Part shown: piece after piece, positions 1 to 8,701 of the stretch
Layout of the letters: each line of letters begins with the position of its first letter
Position numbering within the stretch: the stretch's first letter is position 1
NCBI GenBank assembly: GCA_002838815.1
Contig: LQGW01000035.1
Span: 1 to 64,000 of the forward strand
Reading direction: 5' to 3'
From: Clostridiaceae bacterium JG1575
GTDB taxonomy: Bacteria > Bacillota > Clostridia > Clostridiales > Clostridiaceae
Length of the DNA stretch: 64,000 nucleotides
The notes under the pieces: generated by a model
Database searches by the model: none
Told to the model about the DNA's origin: nothing
Seen by the model: only the letters and a program-made list of their open reading frames with translations
Made by a program: the position numbers and the translations under genes

Positions 1-297
1 ATCGGGGCCATGTTGATGCATCAACATGAAGATTGGATAGGTGCTACAAGAACTTACATAAAACTTTAGAAAATAGCAAACATTGTACTAGGAACTTTTA
101 CACAAGATTTTGGACTTGACTAGAGTGGTGGATGTTGTATTTATAGGGAATTATATACTACAATGATCTCTAGCAGGTACTTATCGATTTGTAAAGTGAA
201 GATTAACCTTTATACCCGATTTTTTCCGGATCTCTCCGCTATTACGCCCCGGATGCGTACCCTTTTTCGTAATATCTTTTAAGAAAAGAGGTTCCCT
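1..297. other. AT-rich gene-free stretch with a perfect palindrome
   Basis: No convincing gene. The stretch is visibly more AT-rich than the rest of the window. Positions 9-28 are a perfect 20-base palindrome, CATGTTGATGCATCAACATG. The 3' part holds the upstream region of the following gene, with a weak promoter-like TTGTAA/TATACC pair near 190-217 and an AAGAAAAGAGG ribosome-binding site ending about 6 bases before the ATG at 298. Nothing else recognised. Confidence 0.5.
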
Positions 298-1386
298 ATG
301 AAATTCATCTTCAGTCCCCTAGCGGGCGAAATCTTTGATATGTTCCGCGCCATGTGGATCTGTCACAACATTGAAGAAGAAAAAGACTTCAAACGCCGAT
401 ACAACATTACGCACTTCAACGATTTTGAATCTTCGGTGTATGAACTCCCCGAACGTCATCCGGAGCTGATCGCTCCTGCAGCCCCCTTCACCCACGGCGT
501 CATGAAGCCCGAGTTCTTCTTAGATATGCCGTATCTTTGGGAATCTAAGAACATCACGGATTTTCTCATCAATTACGCCAAAAGCCTCAGCAACAAGCCG
601 TTCTTTCTATATACTGCGTTGCACAGTATGCTCAATTTAAAGGAATTCAAGGAGCTAACCGTTGAAGAGAGCGGGACGGCTATGCAACAAGAAATTATTC
701 AAAACAGTTTAGAGCTGCTCAACACTTCCCCCATGGGCAAACGACTAAACTCCGAGAGTAAGTGGGATCTTTTCAGCATGGTGGAAGCTCCGGATGATTT
801 CGTCAATCAATTCCTGACGACCGCTTTTGCATTCCTGCCTTATTATCAGGAATTGGTCCCTGTGCGCACTCAAGTAACGAACAATTTAAATCAACAGCTG
901 ACGGGTAGGGCCAAGCGTGGAACCCTTGAGGAAATCCTGCATGACATCAGCGACTCCCTCAACTGGAGCCGCAACGATACCATATACATCACCACCTCCG
1001 CGACCGTGGGGGTACGAGTGTTTGAACAAGAGAACGCCTTCTATGTGGTTTTGGGCACGTATCAAAGCGAAATTGAATCGTCAAATTTCCATGAATCCCA
1101 ACTTCAAAAAACCCTCGAAGTCATCCGGACCATCAGCGATCCCAGCCGTTTCTCCATCTTGTCCATCCTCCTTCGGACTTCGGCAGATACTCAAGAGCTC
1201 GTCACCCGGACCGGACTCACCAAGGCCAATCTCTTCTACCATATGAACTACCTCATTGACGCAAAAATCGTCAATGCAGATACCTCCAACCATACCAATA
1301 AGTACGCCTTGGACGTGAAAGAACTCTACTTCCATTTGAAGATGTTTAACGAGTACCTTAACTACCACCTCAACATCTTTGAATAA
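298..1386 (+). CDS. ArsR-type winged-helix transcriptional regulator with long N-terminal domain
   Basis: A 362-residue protein. The last ~90 residues (about 272-362) read as an ArsR-family winged helix: the segment beginning DPSRFSILSIL, then a helix-turn-helix around LTRTGLTKANLFYHM and a wing, as in metal- or stress-sensing repressors. The first ~270 residues are not a domain I recognise and are much longer than a classical ArsR protein of about 100 residues, so they may hold a ligand- or partner-binding module. The ATG at 298 follows a GAAAAGAGG site. The gene stands alone and ends in a strong hairpin terminator. Role inferred as DNA-binding regulator; target and signal unknown. Confidence 0.7.
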   Translation: MKFIFSPLAGEIFDMFRAMWICHNIEEEKDFKRRYNITHFNDFESSVYELPERHPELIAPAAPFTHGVMKPEFFLDMPYLWESKNITDFLINYAKSLSNKPFFLYTALHSMLNLKEFKELTVEESGTAMQQEIIQNSLELLNTSPMGKRLNSESKWDLFSMVEAPDDFVNQFLTTAFAFLPYYQELVPVRTQVTNNLNQQLTGRAKRGTLEEILHDISDSLNWSRNDTIYITTSATVGVRVFEQENAFYVVLGTYQSEIESSNFHESQLQKTLEVIRTISDPSRFSILSILLRTSADTQELVTRTGLTKANLFYHMNYLIDAKIVNADTSNHTNKYALDVKELYFHLKMFNEYLNYHLNIFE

Positions 1387-1400
1387 CCGCCAAAAAAACA

Positions 1401-1456
1401 ACAGGATCCAAAAGATCAAAGAAAAGAGCGTTCTTTGATCCTTTGGATCCTGTTTG
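1401..1456. terminator. Strong bidirectional terminator
   Basis: A nearly perfect stem of about 23 pairs, from ACAGGATCCAAAAG to CTTTGGATCCTGT, with a short loop around 1424-1430. It has T-rich sequence after it on the plus strand and an A-run (CAAAAAAACA) before it that gives a U-tract on the minus strand. It closes the ArsR gene and can also serve the convergent surface-polymer operon. Confidence 0.8.
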
Positions 1457-1612
1457 CTTATTCTTGAGGGATCCGGTTCGGGAAACTTCTGCCCGGGGCC
1501 TTGGACCCCAATCGCCCGCCGCCCAACAAGGTCGGATGATGGCGTGGGTTTCAATCCATTCCTCTGCTTTTCCTTTGGTGTGGCAGGAGCCGCAGAGCCC
1601 TAGGGACAGGCC

Positions 1613-2827
1613 CTAAGGAATTTCGTATTCCCTTTGGATGAGTTGTTCCGCAGGTAAGGGGCCAAGAACGCGCTCGGCAATGAAGCGAGCGTCCGCCCGT
1701 AAGGCTTGTTCTTCTTGGGCATCGGCGCTGCGGATGAGTTCATCGAGGGGAACCACGCGCAGACCGCCTTGTTCGTTTTCCAGAAGCTTTAAGATGCTGA
1801 AGGTGATTTTGCTTTTCTTCCCTTGATCCGTCAGATACAAATGAACCGCAATGGAATACTCGGGTTTAAACTCGGGCAACAAGTAGATGGAGCTAGGGGA
1901 AATCGAAAAATTGCCCAGGCAGTAGAAAAGATCGGTACGGCCCTTTCGTTCATAGCGCTGCACCACGTGAGGGTGTGTGCCGATCATTAAATCCACCCCC
2001 GCCTCACGAAGATAGTCTGTGACGAATTGGCTGAAGGTGCCGGGGGCATCGTTGAACTGCCCCCCCATGTGCAGACAGGCCACAACGTAATCGGCCCCTC
2101 TGCGGGCGTCCTCCAGATCCTTATTCAAATCCTCCAAGAAGAATTCTTCGCTCTCATGGGGGGCCAAATGGTCCACTCGCGGCACATTGTACGGCCGTCC
2201 CAGTTTTTTGAGAAGCCTCATGCGCACCTCCGTCGGGATGCAGCGGGCAACGCGCCCCAGAACTCTTCGCGGCAGAGATCGGCGTATCGGGGCGCCCACC
2301 ACGGTCTGCGTACGATAGCTTTGTGGTTTTAGAAGATTCAGATGCTTTCGCTCGTTGTGCGTTAAGATGAGTTTCGTTTCATGTGTGTTGGTGCCATAAG
2401 TATACGAGATAAAGGCCACACGCACCCCCCCAAGGGTTTGAAAGAAGACAGGGGAGCGTTTGTTAGGGTCCTTGGAGGTCCCCGTGTAGGAAACCCCAAC
2501 CCCCTCCAAAACTTCTGCCGTCCGGATGAGCCCCGCAATGCCCCGGTCCAAGGCGTGATTCGTGGCGGTGGTCACCAAATCCACGCCCCCCTCTTTCAGG
2601 CTCTTCGCCAAGGCATCCGGCGTATTGAAGTTGTAGAGTTCCTTAGTATACCCCGCCGCCTCGCCGCCGAATACCGTCTCTAGGTTTCCAACGACAAAGT
2701 CGGAATCCCGCCAAAGGGGCGATGCGCTGCGGAATAGGTCCGCAAAGGCCTCCTTTGAGTGTTTTAGATAGTAATTCTGCAGGGGTTTTTCACACATGAT
2801 GTCTCCAATAAAGGTAATTTTAGGCAT
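1613..2827 (-). CDS. CapA-family metallophosphatase-like surface polymer protein
   Basis: A 404-residue member of the CapA/PgsA (PGA_cap) family, a calcineurin-like metallophosphatase fold found in poly-gamma-glutamate and other capsule loci. Visible signature segments are GDIMCEK near the N-terminus, GNLET around residue 46, ATNHALDRG around 107, GTHPHV around 282 and LGNF after it, which are the family's metal-binding loops. No signal peptide or membrane anchor is obvious, unlike many membrane-tethered CapA proteins. The start is preceded by AAAAAGGAGTTCTTCA. It is the last gene of a nine-gene minus-strand run. Its exact reaction is unknown even in well-studied systems; involvement in a surface polymer is inferred from family and neighbours. 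Confidence 0.85.
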   Translation of the reverse strand: MPKITFIGDIMCEKPLQNYYLKHSKEAFADLFRSASPLWRDSDFVVGNLETVFGGEAAGYTKELYNFNTPDALAKSLKEGGVDLVTTATNHALDRGIAGLIRTAEVLEGVGVSYTGTSKDPNKRSPVFFQTLGGVRVAFISYTYGTNTHETKLILTHNERKHLNLLKPQSYRTQTVVGAPIRRSLPRRVLGRVARCIPTEVRMRLLKKLGRPYNVPRVDHLAPHESEEFFLEDLNKDLEDARRGADYVVACLHMGGQFNDAPGTFSQFVTDYLREAGVDLMIGTHPHVVQRYERKGRTDLFYCLGNFSISPSSIYLLPEFKPEYSIAVHLYLTDQGKKSKITFSILKLLENEQGGLRVVPLDELIRSADAQEEQALRADARFIAERVLGPLPAEQLIQREYEIP

Positions 2828-2841
2828 TGAAGAACTCCTTT

Positions 2842-4308
2842 TTACTGGGAAAGCGTCAAGGCGCTGTCGTCTTTATTCTGTCTTTTAAAGAGCTTGTCGC
2901 GGCGGGTCCATAGGAAATAGCAACCACCCAGGCCCAAGGCGACCACCAGCATCCAGCGAAACCAGAAGAACCGGTATAAAAAGCGGATGGGATAAAGCAA
3001 CAAAACGCTAGCGCCCATCACTTGGAAAATCAGGCGGATGGGGATGGCTGCTTGCTTTTTCATGGCCACCACCGTCCGAAGGTGCATCACCATCAACAGC
3101 GCATTGGAGGCCATGGTGGTGTAGGCTGCTGCTTGATATCCGAACATGGGAATGAATAGATAGTTGGTCAAAATGTTAAATCCGGCGGCTAAAAGGGAAC
3201 TATAGATGAGGGTGGCCTTCTTGTCGTAAACCATCTCCACGTTGTAGATGAGCGTATACGTGTGCGTCATCACCACTCCGAATAAAAGCGGGGCAATGAT
3301 GAGAATTACGGGCTCATACTGTGCTCCGGCCCAGATTCGGATGAGTTCCGGGGCGGCGAGGGAGATAACGACCACTGCGCCCATTAAAAGCACCAGCTGA
3401 TTGGCAAAGGGCTTACACGCAGAGCGAAGATTCCCCGCCTTGATCTGCTTGATCATCCACGGCACCATGGCGGTGCTCAACGCTGCAGAGAAAGTCGTTA
3501 AAATCAGCGCCACGTTGTTGGCTAGAGCATATTCCGCCGTAGCGGCCGGCCCCACCATCTGCATGATCATGATGCGGTCAATTTTGGAGATCACCATAAT
3601 ACCAATGAGGTGGGGGATCATGGCCAAGCCAAAGGATAAACTGCTTTTCACCGCGTTTTTGTTCAAGGGCGTTTTTTTGAGGACAACCACCAACAAAAAG
3701 AAGAAGCCCAAGCCCATAAAGGGAAGCACCTGCCCCAAGGAGAACGCCTGCAAGCGCTGCGAGGGGCTTGACCCCATCAGAAAAAGCACCGAAAGCAGCG
3801 CCGTGGAAAAGGCCGAGAGCAAATTGACCCCCACGTATTTTTTCAGCTGATAGTCCGCACGAAGGTACCCTGAATAGTTCACAAACATCGGGGTCGTGAC
3901 CAAATAAAGGCCGATCAAGATCATTTGATAGGGAGCAAGTCGGGTAAACATAGCCACCTGTTCTCGGAAAATCAGCACGGGAACCAACAGCGCGGCATCC
4001 ACCAAAAGGGTGGCGACGTACCCCCCCAAAAGGTTCTTGTAGTTGCTCCTGCGATCCTTTTCGTAGCGGTTCATGATGAAAAGGTGCATGTTCATGAACG
4101 TAATGCCCGAGAGCACCGTGAGCCAGGACAACATGTTGCTGAAATCTCCGTACTCCTCTTTGCTCATCCAACGCACGTAGATGGGAATCATCAAAAAGAC
4201 GATCCCTTTGGAGAGAAAACTGGTGATGGTGTAGAGCACCGTGGATTTCAATAATACGTTTTGGGGCTGCTTCGCAGCAACCGATTCTTTTGGAGGCGTT
4301 TCACTCAT
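2842..4308 (-). CDS. Polysaccharide/lipid-linked polymer flippase (MATE/Wzx superfamily)
   Basis: A 488-residue integral membrane protein with about 14 predicted hydrophobic segments and a short polar tail. The N-terminal pattern (LKSTVLYTITSFLSKG, then a WMSKEEYGDF loop) is typical of Wzx/RfbX-type oligosaccharide translocases of the MOP superfamily. Such proteins move undecaprenyl-linked repeat units to the outer face of the membrane. The ATG overlaps the stop codon of the upstream polymerase-like gene (ATGA), so the two are probably translationally coupled. The substrate cannot be read from sequence. Confidence 0.88.
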   Translation of the reverse strand: MSETPPKESVAAKQPQNVLLKSTVLYTITSFLSKGIVFLMIPIYVRWMSKEEYGDFSNMLSWLTVLSGITFMNMHLFIMNRYEKDRRSNYKNLLGGYVATLLVDAALLVPVLIFREQVAMFTRLAPYQMILIGLYLVTTPMFVNYSGYLRADYQLKKYVGVNLLSAFSTALLSVLFLMGSSPSQRLQAFSLGQVLPFMGLGFFFLLVVVLKKTPLNKNAVKSSLSFGLAMIPHLIGIMVISKIDRIMIMQMVGPAATAEYALANNVALILTTFSAALSTAMVPWMIKQIKAGNLRSACKPFANQLVLLMGAVVVISLAAPELIRIWAGAQYEPVILIIAPLLFGVVMTHTYTLIYNVEMVYDKKATLIYSSLLAAGFNILTNYLFIPMFGYQAAAYTTMASNALLMVMHLRTVVAMKKQAAIPIRLIFQVMGASVLLLYPIRFLYRFFWFRWMLVVALGLGGCYFLWTRRDKLFKRQNKDDSALTLSQ

Positions 4309-5654
4309 TGTTTACGAACCCTCCTCACCAAAATATTGTCGCAAAGCGCATTCCAAAGGATGCGGTCCTTGGCGCGCAGCGCGAGGGCGCCAAGGCCCAT
4401 CAAGGCCCAAAGGTACGGCGCATACCAAAAACTCAGGGAGGTCAAATGAAGAACGCTTGTGGAGAGAAAGACCAAAAAGAGCCCCATCCATTTATTGTCC
4501 TTCTTGGCAAACATGGAAACGACCGTATCCAACAGGAGAAGGGCCAAAGGCGTTCCCAAAATCACGCCGAAATTACTCCAAAACTCCAAAAAGAAGCTGT
4601 GTGGATGTCCCCAGATGATGTGGCGTCCGATGTAAATCCGATCGCCGAAGGCGCCCAGCCCTAAAATAGGGTGCTCGTTGAGCCCTTCCCAAAGCCAGCT
4701 GTGGATGCTGTTGCGTCCATTATCGAAAAAGAAGTCGCCGTTGATGATCATTCGCAGGTTTCTCGATTTTAAAATTCCTGGGTTGATGTTCTTGGCGATG
4801 AACGACAAGAGAACGACTAGGAGGAAATACAGCGCCACAAGAATCGCTGCGCTCAAAAGCACCTGAAGCAAAAACTTTTGATACTCCTTAGCGCTGTGGC
4901 AGCGATTGAGTCGGGCGTAAAAAAAGAAAAAGAGGAGGAACAGCAGCGGCAGCACAAGGGCCATGCGGTTGCCCGCCATAAGAATCATGACGTAGCCAAC
5001 GGCCGCCAGCCCCCAATAAATCTTTTTTTTGTCCACCAAAGCACAATACGCCATCAAGGACACGGTAAAAGCCATGCTAAAGCCAAACTGCAGGCTGTAC
5101 TGCAACTTTCTCATTTCGCCCAAGTGTCCTTCAATGGGCCAATAGCCCCTCATCTTCGCGCTGACAAACTGAAAAAGCAAAAGGACGAATAAGGCAAGCG
5201 CCGTTGCTTTCATTACAGGATCCACTCGCTCCCATTTGCGCAGCACCCAAAGAAAGAGCAAGGCAAAAAGTCCGCCATCGGGGCGAAACACCCGATCGAT
5301 GCCGTGCCTGGGCAAGAAATAAAACAGTCGGTCGTTGGGATGCAGCCAAATGGAGATGAGAAAGTAAAGGCCGATCAAGGCATACACCAAAAGAAACCAG
5401 CCGGTCATCCGACGCTCCACGATGGCTAGGGGCATCAAAAGAAATAAGGGAACAAACGACGCGGCCAGCACCGCGATGCTGTTTTCAAGGCCGCCCCATT
5501 GAAAGAGCCGGACAAATACGGCCTGATTGACGAGCTGGGCAAAAAAGAGAACCCCGCCCAAAAAAGCCAACCCCTCATACCAAGCCATGGGGGTCGAAAA
5601 TCGAATGCCAAAAACCCGCTCCATCGCGGCAAGGCCTTTTTTAATCATAATCAC
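4305..5654 (-). CDS. O-antigen ligase/polymerase-like (Wzy/WaaL) membrane protein
   Basis: A 449-residue protein with about 11-12 hydrophobic helices and a large extracytoplasmic loop (roughly residues 285-345) containing HSWLWEGLNEHPILGLG, the loop characteristic of Wzy/WaaL-type proteins. These enzymes polymerise or transfer lipid-linked glycan units outside the membrane. The start is either GTG at 5654 (AGGAGG four bases upstream) or the in-frame ATG at 5648 with wider spacing. Together with the adjacent flippase it forms the export/polymerisation core of the locus. No glycosyltransferase lies beside it, which is unusual for a Wzy-type locus. Confidence 0.8.
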   Translation of the reverse strand: MIMIKKGLAAMERVFGIRFSTPMAWYEGLAFLGGVLFFAQLVNQAVFVRLFQWGGLENSIAVLAASFVPLFLLMPLAIVERRMTGWFLLVYALIGLYFLISIWLHPNDRLFYFLPRHGIDRVFRPDGGLFALLFLWVLRKWERVDPVMKATALALFVLLLFQFVSAKMRGYWPIEGHLGEMRKLQYSLQFGFSMAFTVSLMAYCALVDKKKIYWGLAAVGYVMILMAGNRMALVLPLLFLLFFFFYARLNRCHSAKEYQKFLLQVLLSAAILVALYFLLVVLLSFIAKNINPGILKSRNLRMIINGDFFFDNGRNSIHSWLWEGLNEHPILGLGAFGDRIYIGRHIIWGHPHSFFLEFWSNFGVILGTPLALLLLDTVVSMFAKKDNKWMGLFLVFLSTSVLHLTSLSFWYAPYLWALMGLGALALRAKDRILWNALCDNILVRRVRKQ

Positions 5655-5729
5655 AATGCCTCCTGTTTCAGCATCTTTGGAAAAGGGCTCGCCGCCCCTA
5701 TGAATTGCTTGATTCGTCCCATGATCGTC

Positions 5730-6527
5730 CTACTGCATGTATTGGGTCATGGCGCGGATGGTCGTAAAATTGTATCCGCTTTGAATGAGATAATCCACAA
5801 TCTCACGAAGATATTGCTCGCGCACTCCCTGGAACTTCACTGGGTTTTCCTTAGTGGTTCGATGGAAATAGAAGATCAGGAGCCCCTTGCGGTTTTTCGC
5901 AGCATCAATCACTTCCCGAACATGTTTCATCCGATCTTTGGATCGGTCGGTCAGATCCAAATTAACGGCATAAAGACCTTTGAGATCTTTTTGTCGAATC
6001 GCCCGGTAGGCATACGACTGATTGGCCGGTTTTCTCCAGCCCAGTCGAAGGGCGCTGCGCTCCTTTAAAACGATCTTTTCGGAAGCTCTCGGCACCTTGC
6101 CAAAGGGAGCTGCCGTCGCCAAAGGCTTCGGCAATCCAAGCTTTTTAAAGACCGCATTGTTTTTTTTGAGCTGCTCTTTGAGCTCTTTTTCATTTAGTTT
6201 CTCGAGATTTTTCAATTCATAGAGGTTGCACTGAAAATCCCAGCCTTGCTTTGCCATTTCCTGAATCTGCGCGCTGGTCAAATACCCCTTCGAATCCAAA
6301 AGGCTGCCGCTGATGAAGCTTGTGGCGGCGATGCCTCGCTCTTTAAGATAGGGAAAATTCGACGAGTAATCCGTACTGGACCCATAATCCATGGTTAAAA
6401 TCGCGGTGGGCCGATCAAACGTCAGCACCCGATATCTTTTCAGATACGCCTTCCCCTGCCAAATCGCCAGGAGAAATAAAGCCAAAAGGGCTCCTAAAAT
6501 CAGCGTGTTTTTCTGCGTCTTGGTCAT
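5730..6527 (-). CDS. Membrane-anchored polysaccharide-deacetylase-like protein lacking catalytic ligands
   Basis: Start set at ATG 6527 (GGGAGAAGCTTCAAG upstream), which puts a single transmembrane helix (LILGALLALFLLAIW) right at the N-terminus. The outside domain follows the polysaccharide deacetylase (NodB/CE4) plan: ILTMDYGSSTDY where active enzymes have a TFDDG motif, PYLKERGIAATSFI, then AKQGWDFQCNLYEL where active enzymes have a metal-binding HxxxH histidine pair, and a late YFHR segment. The second motif-1 aspartate is Tyr and both metal histidines are gone, so deacetylase activity is unlikely. It may be a binding or scaffold protein. Upstream of a Wzy-like gene in the same operon. 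Confidence 0.7.
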   Translation of the reverse strand: MTKTQKNTLILGALLALFLLAIWQGKAYLKRYRVLTFDRPTAILTMDYGSSTDYSSNFPYLKERGIAATSFISGSLLDSKGYLTSAQIQEMAKQGWDFQCNLYELKNLEKLNEKELKEQLKKNNAVFKKLGLPKPLATAAPFGKVPRASEKIVLKERSALRLGWRKPANQSYAYRAIRQKDLKGLYAVNLDLTDRSKDRMKHVREVIDAAKNRKGLLIFYFHRTTKENPVKFQGVREQYLREIVDYLIQSGYNFTTIRAMTQYMQ

Positions 6528-6616
6528 CTTGAAGCTTCTCCCTTTCCCGGGGATGAACTCCCCTAGTTCCAAGAGCCTCCTCGTCTTGAGCCGGGAGGCT
6601 TGGGTCATGGTCATTT

Positions 6617-7612
6617 TTAGCGGTTCTGGATCTCCCGAAGCAAAGGTTCATAGAGCGGCCATTTGCCAATTTGATCGGGAATCTGAGTGACGTCGGGGTC
6701 TGCGCCCGGATTTCCCTCAATGAGCACCGCCTCTCCCGAGGCCGTAATCACCACATCCCATCCCACGTAGCGCACTTCGGGATGAACGAGGGCGGCTTTT
6801 TGGACCAGCTCCACGGCCTGATTCCATTGCGGCACTTGAAAGCCCACGATGGGCTTGTTCGAATCCGGATGCAAGGTATAACGGCGCCACTCGCGGTCCA
6901 CCCCCATGCTGCAGACGAGGCCGGTGGGGATGTCGATGAGGGAAGCGATGCCTTCATGGTGGAAATTATCCGCATATTTTCCCCGTCGGCTCAGGCGAAG
7001 CACCGCCGCCATGACGCGGGGCGTCCCGTCCGCTGTGACCAGAGTGACTAGGCGCAGGGAATTGACGGCGGTATCGTTGAATTCCCGAAACGCCTCATGC
7101 TGCGTCAGAGCGCCTTCTAAAAGGAGATGGTCCGCCTGGGCCTTTTGGCAAAAAGCCATGGGATCCTTCAGTTCCTGGCGATCGATCCGCTGGATGCCCT
7201 TGCCAAACATGCCGTCGGGCACTTTGGCAAAAAACACCGCATTGCGCTCCAAAAAAGAGAGGCACTGCGCCACGGTGGCCGTGCCTGCATCAAGCCATTC
7301 ACGCCCCAGATACGCATCAAACGCTTGATTAAAAAGCGGCTTTTGATCGAAAATCGGCCGGATCGCAGGATCGTTGCATGCGGCAATGATTTGTACCAGT
7401 TTGCCATGAGTGATGAATTTTTGGCGCTCCGGGCGCTTTTTATAAAAGAAGCGATACTGCACGTAGTCGATGAGTTCGTTGTTGTAGCGTATTTTTTCCC
7501 ATAGAAAGTCCAGCGTAATTTGGATCTTTCGCAACCATCCGGCTCCAGGATAGATGTCGCGTTCAATATCCTGGCCCAAGCGTTGAAATTTTGCCCCAAT
7601 GGATTCCTTCAT
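6617..7612 (-). CDS. Sugar-transfer-associated ATP-grasp protein (copy 1)
   Basis: Start placed at ATG 7612, because GAGGATGAGGAA lies just upstream and a longer reading would overlap the previous gene by about 110 bases. About 331 residues. The C-terminal two thirds match the ATP-grasp family often annotated sugar-transfer-associated: a DGMFGKGIQRI loop, FNDTAVNSLRLVTL, and the ATP/metal-binding end VGWDVVITASGEAVLIEGNPGADPD split over the last 60 residues. Such enzymes activate a carboxylate as acyl phosphate and join it to an amine or related nucleophile. Found next to glycan genes in many genomes; the substrate is not established. Paralogous in plan to the gene at 8702-9790. Confidence 0.8.
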   Translation of the reverse strand: MKESIGAKFQRLGQDIERDIYPGAGWLRKIQITLDFLWEKIRYNNELIDYVQYRFFYKKRPERQKFITHGKLVQIIAACNDPAIRPIFDQKPLFNQAFDAYLGREWLDAGTATVAQCLSFLERNAVFFAKVPDGMFGKGIQRIDRQELKDPMAFCQKAQADHLLLEGALTQHEAFREFNDTAVNSLRLVTLVTADGTPRVMAAVLRLSRRGKYADNFHHEGIASLIDIPTGLVCSMGVDREWRRYTLHPDSNKPIVGFQVPQWNQAVELVQKAALVHPEVRYVGWDVVITASGEAVLIEGNPGADPDVTQIPDQIGKWPLYEPLLREIQNR

Positions 7613-7616
7613 TTCC

Positions 7617-8690
7617 TCATCCTCTTTGGCTGTCTTCGAGGATGCGCTGAATGTTTTCAGAGCCCAGGCGTTCAGGGGTACGCCCTTCGCTTCTAAGATT
7701 GCGACCCAAAGCCGCGCTGGCAAGCTCAATGAGCGAGGTGCTCATGGGGGTTGCGATGCCCAGGGCCTTTCCCAGGGCCTCCAGCATCACCAGTCCCTGC
7801 GGCACGTCCTCGGAGAGGTAGCGAGAATCCACACTGAGGGGGCCCTTGGCGCGGGTGGGCATGGCCGCATACCAAAAAAAGATCTCTTTGGCGTTTTTGG
7901 TGTCGTCCAAAGTATTGCGGAATTTACAGGCTTCCACATAAGAAATCCGCTCATAGCCCAAGTGCTCGATGATGTCCATTTTCTCCTCATCCAGCTTCTC
8001 CAGAATGTTCCAAACGCTGGGGGTAAAGACCTCATGGTACATGCAGTAATCCCCTTTTGTATTCTCAATGCGAGGAATGCTCATAACCGCGCCCACAGTA
8101 TGCACGATCATATTGGGATTGTGCAGCGCCGCCTCCACCACGGAGGAGAAGTAGGCAAACGGAACGCCCAGTGCCTCCAGCTTTTCTGCCACGTATTCTT
8201 GGCGTTCCCTGGGAAATACCCCCAAAGGATTTCTGACGTTTCGAAAGCCGACCTTGATGAGTCCCGGCTCTTGGATGCGACAGTCAATAAATGAGCTCGT
8301 CGCCTCTACTACGGTCAGGTTTTTACTGGTGTGCTTTAAGACGTACGCCGTAGACAAATAGCCCGGATTGATGAGGAGGATCTGATCTTCATGGATATGG
8401 GGCAAAATTTTGCGCAAAACCGCTTCGTGATGATTGGTTTGAACGTAAAGGATCACCACTTCATTGCCTTCCAGCTCTTCCACTTCCCGGGTGACCCGAT
8501 GAATGTGAGTGGTTTTTTTCTCGTCCCCTTCCCAAAGGGTGATCTCGCCTTGTTTTTTTTCCAAATGCTCAAAATTGGCATTGTGCATGGAGTGGGATGT
8601 TTTCAATAAGGTGACTTCATGGCCTTTCAGGGAAAGGTCTGCGGCCACGGCGCATCCCCCATTTCCTGCTCCTACAACTGCGATTTTCAA
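7617..8690 (-). CDS. NAD(P)-dependent opine (octopine/nopaline) dehydrogenase family enzyme
   Basis: A 357-residue protein with an N-terminal Rossmann fold (VVGAGNGGCAV, residues 5-15) and the C-terminal all-helical octopine-dehydrogenase domain, in which NMIVHTVGAVMS carries the catalytic-type histidine. Family members reductively condense an amino acid with a 2-keto acid such as pyruvate to give an N-(carboxyalkyl) amino acid. The start codon is TTG at 8690 with AGGAGGAAGTCCA upstream. It sits between two sugar-transfer-type ATP-grasp genes, which suggests its product is used for a surface polymer rather than for fermentation redox balance. Substrates unknown. Confidence 0.82.
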   Translation of the reverse strand: MKIAVVGAGNGGCAVAADLSLKGHEVTLLKTSHSMHNANFEHLEKKQGEITLWEGDEKKTTHIHRVTREVEELEGNEVVILYVQTNHHEAVLRKILPHIHEDQILLINPGYLSTAYVLKHTSKNLTVVEATSSFIDCRIQEPGLIKVGFRNVRNPLGVFPRERQEYVAEKLEALGVPFAYFSSVVEAALHNPNMIVHTVGAVMSIPRIENTKGDYCMYHEVFTPSVWNILEKLDEEKMDIIEHLGYERISYVEACKFRNTLDDTKNAKEIFFWYAAMPTRAKGPLSVDSRYLSEDVPQGLVMLEALGKALGIATPMSTSLIELASAALGRNLRSEGRTPERLGSENIQRILEDSQRG

Positions 8691-8701
8691 TGGACTTCCT
8701 C

